Shown: positions 56,233 through 64,000 of the stretch, piece by piece
Layout: each line of letters starts with the position of its first letter
How positions within the stretch are numbered: position 1 is the first letter of the stretch
From: Capillidium heterosporum
Lineage: Eukaryota > Entomophthoromycota > Entomophthoromycetes > Entomophthorales > Capillidiaceae
Direction of reading: 5' to 3'
DNA: 64,000 nt
Assembly (NCBI GenBank): GCA_016630905.1
Contig: WBMQ01000009.1
Location: forward strand, 310,001-374,000
Position numbers and translations under genes: made by a program
Notes under the pieces: generated by a model
The model's input: only the letters and a program-made list of their open reading frames with translations
Told to the model about the DNA's origin: nothing
Databases searched by the model: none

Positions 56233-57345
56233 TCAATTCCCAATAGACTTGTAATCAGTATATCCAAACTCTCTACTATCACCCTCATAACTGTAGAAGG
56301 ACTTAGGGTCATAAGGACTGATTTCTAAATTGTTGAACAACCTTTCAGGTAGATCGGGATTAGAGATATAGTTCTTACCATAGACAACCGCATCGATTAT
56401 ACCATCTCTAATTAGGCTGTCCGCTTCAGTGGCATTGATCTCCCCATTCAAAAATACTTTGGGACCTTTGATGACCTTGATCAACTCATAGATATCAAAA
56501 TTGGTACCTCTTTTGACAGCATCATGGCTTGGCAAGTACTTCAAAAGTTGAATGTACCCGATTTGTCTTAAATTCAGTTGCTCAATTAGGTGGGTATAAG
56601 TGTCCAAAAGGAGTTGTTTGGGTTCACCCATGTCGTTGTAGCCACCACCAGGTGACAGTTTTACACCAATATTCTCCTTGGGATATACTTGTAGAAGTTG
56701 GTCAATGATTTCTAAACTGAAGCGGGCACGGTTTGCAATGCTTCCACCATAATTGTCGGTACGCTGGTTGGAGTGGGATTCCAAGAATTGATGTACTAGG
56801 TAACCGTTTGCATTATGTAATTCTACACCATCAAAGCCTGCTAATTTTGCATTCTCAGCTGCTTTTCTAAAAAGCTGGATGTAGTACTTAGGATCTTCAA
56901 TGGCTTTAGGTGTAGAGTAACTGGGTTCACCTTCTAAGATACGAATCTTACCGGCGTTGGCCCGGATTGCTGATGGTGCAGGAATCAGTATCCCGTCATT
57001 CAATAGTTCATGACCAGCCCTACCGGCGTGCCAAAGCTGGGCAAAGATAAAGCCACCTTTGCTATGAACTTCATCAATGACTTGTTTCCAGCCTTCGATT
57101 TGCTCTTGAGTGAAAAGTCCAGGGACATCGAGTAACTCAAAGCCTTGTTTTTCAATGGAGATGGCTTCCGATAAAATCAAGCCACTAGAACTACGTTGGC
57201 CGTAGTATTCGGCATTAATATGGTCGGGAATTCTACCGCGGTTGCGAGTGAGAGATGCCATCACAATGCGATTCTTCAAGGTAAATTTGCCGAGCTGTAA
57301 AGGTTTCTGTAAGTTCTGATTAAAGAGGTTGTCGGTTACGGCCAT
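56233..57345 (-). CDS. Old Yellow Enzyme, copy 5
   Basis: 370 residues, a single exon. The landmarks are present: SLTRNRG, FAQLWHAGRAGHE, FDGVELHNANGYLVHQFLES, YGGSIANRARF and GVKLSPGGG. The phosphate-binding block reads VVYGKNYISNPDLPERL, so the usual Gly-Arg is Gly-Lys, unlike the other intact copies. SIAN stands where the rest have SIEN. These conservative changes might alter flavin affinity. A TATAAAAG lies about 65 bp upstream. It is otherwise a standard cytosolic ene-reductase. Confidence 0.9.
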   Translation of the reverse strand: MAVTDNLFNQNLQKPLQLGKFTLKNRIVMASLTRNRGRIPDHINAEYYGQRSSSGLILSEAISIEKQGFELLDVPGLFTQEQIEGWKQVIDEVHSKGGFIFAQLWHAGRAGHELLNDGILIPAPSAIRANAGKIRILEGEPSYSTPKAIEDPKYYIQLFRKAAENAKLAGFDGVELHNANGYLVHQFLESHSNQRTDNYGGSIANRARFSLEIIDQLLQVYPKENIGVKLSPGGGYNDMGEPKQLLLDTYTHLIEQLNLRQIGYIQLLKYLPSHDAVKRGTNFDIYELIKVIKGPKVFLNGEINATEADSLIRDGIIDAVVYGKNYISNPDLPERLFNNLEISPYDPKSFYSYEGDSREFGYTDYKSIGN

Positions 57346-57409
57346 GCTTGATAAGTTGTTGCTTAATAATATTTTTACTTGCCTTTATCTATAGTGCTTG
57401 CTTCATACC

Positions 57410-57417
57410 CTTTTATA
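57410..57417 (-). promoter_or_regulatory. TATA box of OYE copy 5
   Basis: TATAAAAG on the minus strand, about 65 bp before the ATG. Confidence 0.5.
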
Positions 57418-58674
57418 AAACCATGTCCTTTAGCATTTAGATTTGTAATTGTAGAATGGTTGGCGTTCAAAGTTGTGTAATATGTAATCTCTCTTTCATC
57501 ATATGAAATTTCAGTTAAGAACTGAACTTGATAGTAGCGACCTTAAAGCTAAATTTAGTAACATCAGCTTTCTTATAAGCTAGTATTATTTGCTTCTCCA
57601 CCTTTATCTTTACTTATAAATAAGGTTATATGATTGAATGTAAATTGTTGCACTATATAACCGATTAGTAAGCAGGGTTTTTCTATCAACCTGCCTTCCT
57701 AATTGTGTATTTCGGCGTAGATATTTCTCACTATATGCCTATAACTAACGTTTTTGTTTAACTTGCCCACGTACATCGACAGCTCTAAATTAATAACTAG
57801 CTTAAAAAGGATACATTCGTATCCTGATTACTTTGAGCTCAATGGCAAAATACATTTCATTACTAATATGTTGTTCTACAGAAATTACAATGCTTTTGTA
57901 GTAGAATCCTGATGGCTATAAAATGGCAAGCTGCTTTCTCAGTTTGAAATTAAAAGAATGGAGGTGATGTTCATGCCAAAAGTACCTAAATAGGACATCT
58001 GTAATCTACATCAAGAATATGGGAAAGAGTTACAGTCACAGTTAGAAGTGAACTGTAATGTTACAAATTTAGCTTATAAAAGAGTTGAATATTGTAAAGG
58101 GCACACTATATTTAGGTCATAGGATTTTAATAAACTCTAATTATGTAAGCTTATTATCAGTTCAGTGTTATTTAATAGACTCGGCATTTAGCAATTTAAA
58201 TAGATATCAGGTAATAAAAACACTATCAAGTAAACTAATGCACAAAGTATCTAAAAGTTCGGAACTACAGTGATTGCTCTTCATTTTACTTTAAATGGGA
58301 GTGCTTAACATTCAAGCAGGCTGCTATTGTTGATATTGAGAGATATTGGATCATCGTAGAGTTTAATGATACTTGTATGACACTATATCTATTAAAGTTA
58401 ACACTTATTTTTGATAGCTGCGATGTACTTACACCTTTTTTAATTTTAATACAATCAGATTTTTATATCGCAAGCATATGTAAATGATCAAACTACCTGA
58501 CCTCAAAAAATTATCTTTTATATCAAAATAGCAAAATTAGGGAGTATAATGAAAACTTTACTCAATTCAAGCTTTTAAAGTATGACTGTTCTAATAAATA
58601 GCCTTCAAATAATAAGATAAAAAGCATATAGAGAAAAACTACTTTTAGTATAACGCTTAAAAGATATCTAAAAG
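57418..58674. other. Spacer in the OYE array
   Basis: AT-rich; the frame 58085-58273 (+) is not supported. Confidence 0.45.
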
Positions 58675-59790
58675 TTAATCCTGAATGAACTTGTAGTCGG
58701 TATATCCAATATCCTTCTTATTTCCCTCATAACTATAGAACGATTTAGTGTCACAAGGGTTAAGTTCTAATTTGTTAAACAGTCGCTTTGGTAAATCTGG
58801 ATTGGAGATATAGTTTCTACCGTATACTACAGCATCGATAATACCGTCTCTAACCCATTCATCAGCATCCTCAACATTGATCTCTCCGTTCAAGAAAACT
58901 TTAGGACCTTTTATGACTTTAACTAGATCAAATATGTCGATCTCAGTACCACGATTGGTAGGGTCGAGGAAGGGTACCCATCTCATAAGTTGGATGTACC
59001 CAATCTGTCTTAGGTTTAGTTGCTTGATGAGGTAGGTATAAGTTTGGAGTAGAAGGTCCTTGTCTTTCTCACCCATATCATTATATCCACCAGATGGAGA
59101 TAATTTAATACCAATCGACTCCTTAGGATAGACTTCCATCAACTGATCAATGATTTCCAAACTGAATCGAGCTCTATTCTCAATACTACCACCATAACTA
59201 TCAATACGATGATTGGAATGACTTTCCAAAAATTGGTGAGGTAGGTAACCATTGGCGTTGTGTAATTCAATCCCATCGAACCCTGCTAACTTTGCATTCT
59301 CAGCTGCCTTTCGATAAAGCTGTATGTAAACCTTAGGATTTTCGATTTCGATAGGGATTGAATAGCCAGGCCGACCTTCCAGTTGTTGAAAATTTCCTGC
59401 TTTAGCTCTAATTGCTGATGGTGCTGGTGGCGGTACTCCATCGTTCAAAAGTTCATGAGAAGCTCTACCTAGGTGCCATAGCTGGACAAATATTAGACCG
59501 CCTTTGGCATGGACTTTGTCGGTAATTTGTTTCCAACCTTCGATCTGCTCTTGGGTGTAAAGTCCGGGTGCATCTTTCCATTCGCAGCCTTGTCTTTTTA
59601 TCAAGGTAGATTCAGTGATTATTAAACCTCCCGAACTACGCTGGCTGTAGTACAAAGCATTGAGTTGGTTGGGGATATTGCCACGGTTGCGGTTGAGCGA
59701 TGCCATTACAATTCGGTTCCTCAAAGTGAGTTTCCCAAGTTGTAAAGGGGCTTGTAGATTTTTATTATAGAGATTGTCGGTTACAGTCAT
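58675..59790 (-). CDS. Old Yellow Enzyme, copy 6
   Basis: 371 residues, a single exon. Landmarks are SLNRNRG (where the other copies have SLTRNRG, so the flavin-contact Thr is Asn), FVQLWHLGRASHE, FDGIELHNANGYLPHQFLES, SHSNHRIDSYGGSIENRARF, GIKLSPSGG and VVYGRNYISNPDLPKRL. One extra residue lies in the NDMGEKDKDLLL loop. It is the most divergent intact copy at active-site-adjacent positions (T to N, QRTD to HRID), so it may differ in redox potential or substrate. Confidence 0.9.
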   Translation of the reverse strand: MTVTDNLYNKNLQAPLQLGKLTLRNRIVMASLNRNRGNIPNQLNALYYSQRSSGGLIITESTLIKRQGCEWKDAPGLYTQEQIEGWKQITDKVHAKGGLIFVQLWHLGRASHELLNDGVPPPAPSAIRAKAGNFQQLEGRPGYSIPIEIENPKVYIQLYRKAAENAKLAGFDGIELHNANGYLPHQFLESHSNHRIDSYGGSIENRARFSLEIIDQLMEVYPKESIGIKLSPSGGYNDMGEKDKDLLLQTYTYLIKQLNLRQIGYIQLMRWVPFLDPTNRGTEIDIFDLVKVIKGPKVFLNGEINVEDADEWVRDGIIDAVVYGRNYISNPDLPKRLFNKLELNPCDTKSFYSYEGNKKDIGYTDYKFIQD

Positions 59791-59862
59791 ACTTCTAAAG
59801 GTTTTCGATTGTGAGTTAGTTATTATACTCTATGCTCTTGTTTAAAGCAACTATCTCACTAC

Positions 59863-59870
59863 CTTTTATA
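59863..59870 (-). promoter_or_regulatory. TATA box of OYE copy 6
   Basis: TATAAAAG on the minus strand, about 73 bp before the ATG. Confidence 0.5.
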
Positions 59871-60432
59871 GTGTACCATTCAAACAAACTGGATCATTTT
59901 TCACATCTGTATTTTTAAAAATTACCCAGTTTACTAAAACAGAATAAGTAGTCCATTTCCCCGACAAAGAACATCAAGAATCTCTATAGACTTTATTGCA
60001 AGTACATTTAATAGGAATTGTCAGCAATATTTTAAAGTTTAGTTTGGTTTACTATTTGAAAATTGATTTTACTTATTGCTCAAGTCCTAGCAAGCAAGGC
60101 TCGACTCTATTTGATTTAGCCATACTTCCAAGGTCAAAGCTTATTGCTCTTAAAAATATGCTATTGAAAATACTTTAGAAGACTCAAGCTAATAGGATCA
60201 ATTGCTACCTATTCAAATTAACGATGCATTTCAGTAGTAATTGTCAATGCTCTAGATATTGGTAAAACTTTTAAAAACATTTGACAAATGTATATCAATA
60301 AATTTAAACGAACCATTTCATTTTGAATACCAAAAGTTTATCTTTAGGAGACCCCACTATAGAACTATCTAAAATAATAATCGAAAGTATATGACATAAA
60401 AACTTTATTATTACAGAGCATAAATTACAAAC
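59871..60432. other. Spacer in the OYE array
   Basis: AT-rich; no supported gene. Confidence 0.45.
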
Positions 60433-61545
60433 TTAATTCTCAACGAACTTGTAGTCGCTATAACCAACTTCTCGCTTGTTTTCCTCGTAGTTATAGAAGG
60501 TAAGGTAGTCGTAAGGGCTGAGAGCCAAGTTGTTGAACAAGCGCTCAGCCAAGTCGGGATTTGAGATGTAATCCCTTCCGTAGACAACAGCATCGATGGT
60601 GCCTTCCTTTACCCATCTGTCGGCATCCTCAGCCTTGACATCACCATTCAAAAAGATCTTGGGACCATTGACTACCTTGACTAGATCGAAGATGTCGATT
60701 TCAGTACCACGTCCAGTGGTGTCAAAGGCTGGCAACAGCTTCATAAGCTGGATATATCCAATCTGTCTTTGGTTTAGTTGCTTGATAAGGTAGGTGTAGG
60801 TCTCGAATAACAGGTCTTTAGGTTCACCCATGTCATTGTAGCCACCGGATGGTGACAACTTGATGCCGATGGATTCCTTGGGATAGACTTCCAAAAGCTG
60901 ATCGATGATCTCTAAACTAAAGCGGGCTCGGTTCTCAATACTACCACCGTAGCTGTCGGTACGTACGTTGGAGTGGGATTCCAAGAATTGATTGGGTAGA
61001 TAACCGTTAGCGTTGTGTAGCTCAACTCCGTCAAACCCAGCTAGCTTGGCGTTTTCGGCAGCCTTTCTGTAAAGTTGGACGTAATGCTTGGGGTCTTCGA
61101 TAGCTTTAGGGGTAGAGTAGCCGGGTTGACCTTCCAAGCCATGAATCTTACCGCCGTTGGCACGGATAGCTGAAGCAGAAGGGATTGGGATGCCGTCGTT
61201 CAAAAGTTCATGACCAGCTCTACCTAAATGCCACAGCTGAGCGAAAATTTTACCGCCTTTTGCGTGAACTTCGTCAGTTACTTTCTTCCAACCTTCAACC
61301 TGCTCTTGAGTGTAGAGACCAGGGACCTCGCGCCAGTCAATACCTTGCTTCTCAATCAAAACACCTTCAGAGAGGATTAAGCCGCTTGAGCTGCGCTGAC
61401 CGTAGTATTCGGCGTTGACTTGGTCGGGGACTGTACCGCGGTTACGGGTGAGAGATGCCATTACAATACGGTTCTTCAAGGTGTGCTTGCCGAGTTGTAG
61501 GGGAGTCTGTAAGTTTTGGTTGTGGATATTGTCGGTTACAGTCAT
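60433..61545 (-). CDS. Old Yellow Enzyme, copy 7
   Basis: 370 residues from the ATG at 61545 (MTVTDNIHNQNLQ), which matches the start of all other copies. The frame is open up to 61665, but the TATAAAAG at 61649-61656 lies inside that extension, so the longer start is rejected. Landmarks: SLTRNRG, FAQLWHLGRAGHE, FDGVELHNANGYLPNQFLES, YGGSIENRARF, GIKLSPSGG and VVYGRDYISNPDLAERL. It uses more C/G-ending codons than the other copies, which may mean it is the most highly expressed or the ancestral copy. Confidence 0.92.
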   Translation of the reverse strand: MTVTDNIHNQNLQTPLQLGKHTLKNRIVMASLTRNRGTVPDQVNAEYYGQRSSSGLILSEGVLIEKQGIDWREVPGLYTQEQVEGWKKVTDEVHAKGGKIFAQLWHLGRAGHELLNDGIPIPSASAIRANGGKIHGLEGQPGYSTPKAIEDPKHYVQLYRKAAENAKLAGFDGVELHNANGYLPNQFLESHSNVRTDSYGGSIENRARFSLEIIDQLLEVYPKESIGIKLSPSGGYNDMGEPKDLLFETYTYLIKQLNQRQIGYIQLMKLLPAFDTTGRGTEIDIFDLVKVVNGPKIFLNGDVKAEDADRWVKEGTIDAVVYGRDYISNPDLAERLFNNLALSPYDYLTFYNYEENKREVGYSDYKFVEN

Positions 61546-61648
61546 TTTAATTAAATATTTGTGTTGGTTGCTGGAAGGTTGATATGTTTTGCTGATGTTT
61601 TGATACTTTTCTAATTTTTCTGATGTTTTGGTTTGGTTCGTCTTGGTC

Positions 61649-61656
61649 CTTTTATA
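61649..61656 (-). promoter_or_regulatory. TATA box of OYE copy 7
   Basis: TATAAAAG on the minus strand, about 104 bp before the ATG at 61545. Confidence 0.5.
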
Positions 61657-62485
61657 CCTTTCCAATTCTTTGAGCTTTGTCTATCGATTTGTAAGCTAAA
61701 TGAAAAGTTCCCACCATCAATCGCCTAATTTTTAGATGTTCTTCTACCATCTTTCAACTCTTGATTACTAAACTTTTCAACTCCAACTCCAAATCCGATA
61801 CAGCTCAACCTCCAGCCTTTCCTTTAAAGGTAGTATTTTCGAAACATCCAGTAGCTTCCATTTTTGCCTAATCTAAAACTTAGCTCTATATAATTGGCTG
61901 TATCTACCAACACATAGCTCCAATTAGTAATCGAATGTAAAAATAACAAATTTCTGCAATTCAAACTAATGGAGGTTTGAGGTTTATTCCTAAAATTAGA
62001 AGTTGGATTAAAAATCAATATTAGCTTTTTCTATTGCCTGATTTATAAGCAAGTCTAATTCATATCTAAATGTTAATTCAATGCCTTAGGCTGTTCCTTG
62101 CATCAAATTACCACTATAGGCACTATGAAAATTTTTGTAATGCTGCATCAGTCTAATATTCATCAATGCAGCTAATACTTGCGCTTATACCTTGGCACGA
62201 CCATACCTACTTTTACCTATTGATTAGTACATTCAGCTAGGAATTGTTGGCAAGGTATTCCATTCCAATCTGAAATTAGGTTCAAAATCGTGAATTGACC
62301 ACTGTTTTTTAAAGCCATCAGCTTTTCATTCATACACAACTTAAACGTGCAAATAAAATCTACGAATTCGATGCATCAATATATATGATACAAAACACCA
62401 CTAAATAAAGCTATAAAAATACTTATATGAACCTTTAATACTTCTACCAGAAAACTCTATATTTTAGCTTACCAAAAAGCATCTT
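61657..62485. other. Spacer between the OYE array and NOP9
   Basis: AT-rich; no supported gene. The small frame 61824-62018 (-) resembles nothing. Confidence 0.4.
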
Positions 62486-64000
62486 TTACGCCTTCTTAAC
62501 CTTCTTAACCTGTTGATTTTGTACTAGTGCTTGCAGCTCTTTCAACTTTGTTTCTTTATCCTTCTTTTCTTTCTTTTCCTTCTTGGGTTTCTTTTCCTTT
62601 TCTTTCTTGTCCTTCTTCGTTTTCTTACTATCTTTATCCTTTGTTTCGACTACTTTGTTATTGTTTCATCGTTATCGAGGTTCAATATGATACTCTCCAA
62701 AGTGTCCAGCTTGGGCTTGGGTTCCGACTCGGATTTCCGAACTTTGAGGTTGATTTTGCTGAGGTCGATCTCTTCGTCGTTATCCTCCTCTATTACTTCA
62801 GTGGCTTGTGGTTCTGGAGTGATGGTATCTTGGTCGATGGTCGCCTAAAGTTAAATGAAATTAGATATGTATTTTGTAAGCTAAAAGTTAACCTCAAATT
62901 CTCTCGGTCTTTTAGTTTTCTTGGCAGTGTTGCTAGAAGTAGTAGTATCGACATCAAGATCCTTGGCAAAAGTCTCCAGCAACTTTTGGCTACCATCCTG
63001 CGATTTTTGCAGGCTTAACCAGGTTTCCTTCTTTAACTTGAACGATTCCAACTTGCAGTTGCGTACAATGAACTTACCAAAGTGATTGTTGATAAGTTGA
63101 CGTTCTTCCAGCAACAATTCTTTGGCGATTTCTTCCTACATTCGCAAATAAAATGTATTGAGAAATTATAATAAATAAAAAGATACCTTTAATACCAAAT
63201 CAGAACAGTTCCACATCTTGTCAAAGAGGAAACTACCGAATTTGTCGCAGGCTAACTTGACAAAGTGGTTCTTGAACTTTAAGATGAATCTCCGTTTGAC
63301 TTTGAGGTTGACATTCTTACTGGTGAGGAAGTATTCGAGTACATGATTAGCTACCTTATCCTTGGATAGTAAGAGTAGCTGCTCTGAATTGAACTTCAAT
63401 ATAGAGTTGACTAAAAAATTAGATTCGGCCGACAGCTTGAGATCCAAAAGTTGCTGCACGAGTAATGAACCGGCCAACTCAAACTTGTAGTCTTCGAAAC
63501 TCAACTTCTGGAATTGCTACAGTTTTGAAAAGATAGAGCGTGATGGATGTTAGAATGAATGAGGGAGAAAGTGGACAAAGTACCTCGTAACCAGTTAAAG
63601 TCAGCAACATGAGTAGTAAATCATCATTACTCTTGTTTCCGGGTACTCCCGTCATGTTGGCTACCATCTACCATTTTATTGATTAATCTGATAAGCTTCA
63701 ATATAAAATTTACTTTGATCATATCGTTGGGTGAGCCGTTAAGACGAATCGAGGCTTTGACCAATTCGATACAGATGCCCAACTTCTTATTCTTGTATAG
63801 ATTCTTGAAGCTAGGTTCCAACTCCTCAATAACCTCTTTCAACGTCGCCAAGCTAGGCTGGTTGGTAATCAACTTTTGGAGGACGTGATTGGAGGTAACG
63901 GTTTGAGACAACCGACCCAACTCATTCTTGAAGTACAAGAGGTAAATACGTCGGAAGAGGTCAGGGTTGGAGGTGGTGAGGATGGACTCCATGGTATGAG
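62486..64000 (-). CDS. NOP9: Nop9, Pumilio-like pre-rRNA-binding protein (3' part; cut by window end)
   Basis: The exons seen are 63714-64000 (5' end outside the window), 63584-63667, 63187-63516, 62893-63135 and 62486-62844. Nop9 binds 18S pre-rRNA in 40S ribosome biogenesis through Pumilio-type helical repeats. The order fits the family: ESILTTSNPDLFRRIYLLYF, SNHVLQKLI, then KDKVANHVLEYFLTSKN and KLACDKFGSFLFDKMW, then NNHFGKFIVRN, and a long Lys/Glu-rich nucleolar tail (KKTKKDKKEKEKKPKKEKK) ending QVKKVKKA. In the last exon the frame stops at TAG (62650-62652) after DNDETITK, while the Lys-rich tail continues one base out of register. One A restored in the AAA at 62653-62656 joins them. 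Either the tail is lost or a base is missing in the sequence. Confidence 0.82.

Noticed and set aside
60433-61665. Longer 410-residue OYE copy 7 starting at 61665
   Set aside because: The extension is Lys/Thr/Gln-rich, absent from every paralogue, and contains the TATAAAAG box; the MTVTD start at 61545 matches the family.
62527-63018. 163-residue Phe/Leu-rich plus-strand frame
   Set aside because: Antisense of the Lys/Glu-rich tail of NOP9; poly-Phe/Leu/Ser is the expected mirror of that tail.
1-64000. Transposable elements, CRISPR arrays, phage or plasmid modules
   Set aside because: No reverse transcriptase, transposase, terminal repeats or direct-repeat/spacer arrays were seen on either strand.

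Overview
The window is eukaryotic nuclear DNA, almost certainly from a fungus. The evidence is a fungal-form ATP synthase subunit b (Atp4), a fungal-type MICOS subunit, Nop9, Mog1, Cox15 and several Old Yellow Enzymes. Genes are split by very short GT-AG introns (about 37-55 bp, donors gtaa/gtac/gtag, acceptors often tttag or aaag). Spacers are long and AT-rich, and many promoters carry a TATAAAAG-like box 40-105 bp before the ATG. The lineage cannot be fixed from this window. An early-diverging (zygomycete-grade) fungus is my guess, not a demonstration. I see no transposon, rRNA, CRISPR array or plasmid feature.

Layout. 0-15 kb: a 2H-phosphoesterase-like gene, decayed serine-protease pieces, a multi-pass RING-H2 ubiquitin ligase with a broken paralogue 5.6 kb away, an intact gene for a proline-rich membrane protein of unknown function, and a secreted, probably GPI-anchored protein with a periplasmic-binding-protein fold. 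15.5-16.4 kb: two identical tRNA-Leu(UAA) genes. 16.5-35 kb: an accessory district with two related families of small cysteine-containing proteins, interrupted by COX15 and a tRNA t6A dehydratase gene. One family (six cysteines, signal peptide, CBM19-like spacing) has six intact members and at least three decayed ones. The other (four cysteines, about 85 aa) forms two divergent gene pairs in mirror-image order. Two decayed ER-type Hsp70 genes lie in and next to this district. 37-42 kb: housekeeping genes, mostly mitochondrial (ATP4, an LYR protein, a MIC26/27 subunit) plus MOG1. 44-45 kb: a homeobox gene. 46.9-61.6 kb: seven tandem Old Yellow Enzyme copies on the minus strand (five intact, two dead). 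A frameshifted copy of the 6.6-kb membrane-protein gene sits inside this array in inverted orientation. 62.5-64 kb: the 3' part of NOP9, cut by the window end.

Reading the district as a whole: conserved single-copy genes act as anchors, and between them tandem families are being duplicated, converted and lost (secreted cysteine proteins, OYEs). Four otherwise conserved genes (COX15, NOP9, the MICOS gene, the binding-protein gene) each contain one apparent single-base frame break. This is either a base-level assembly problem or unusual biology, and it should be settled before any protein here is used. Exon coordinates below were derived by eye from splice signals and reading-frame phase.
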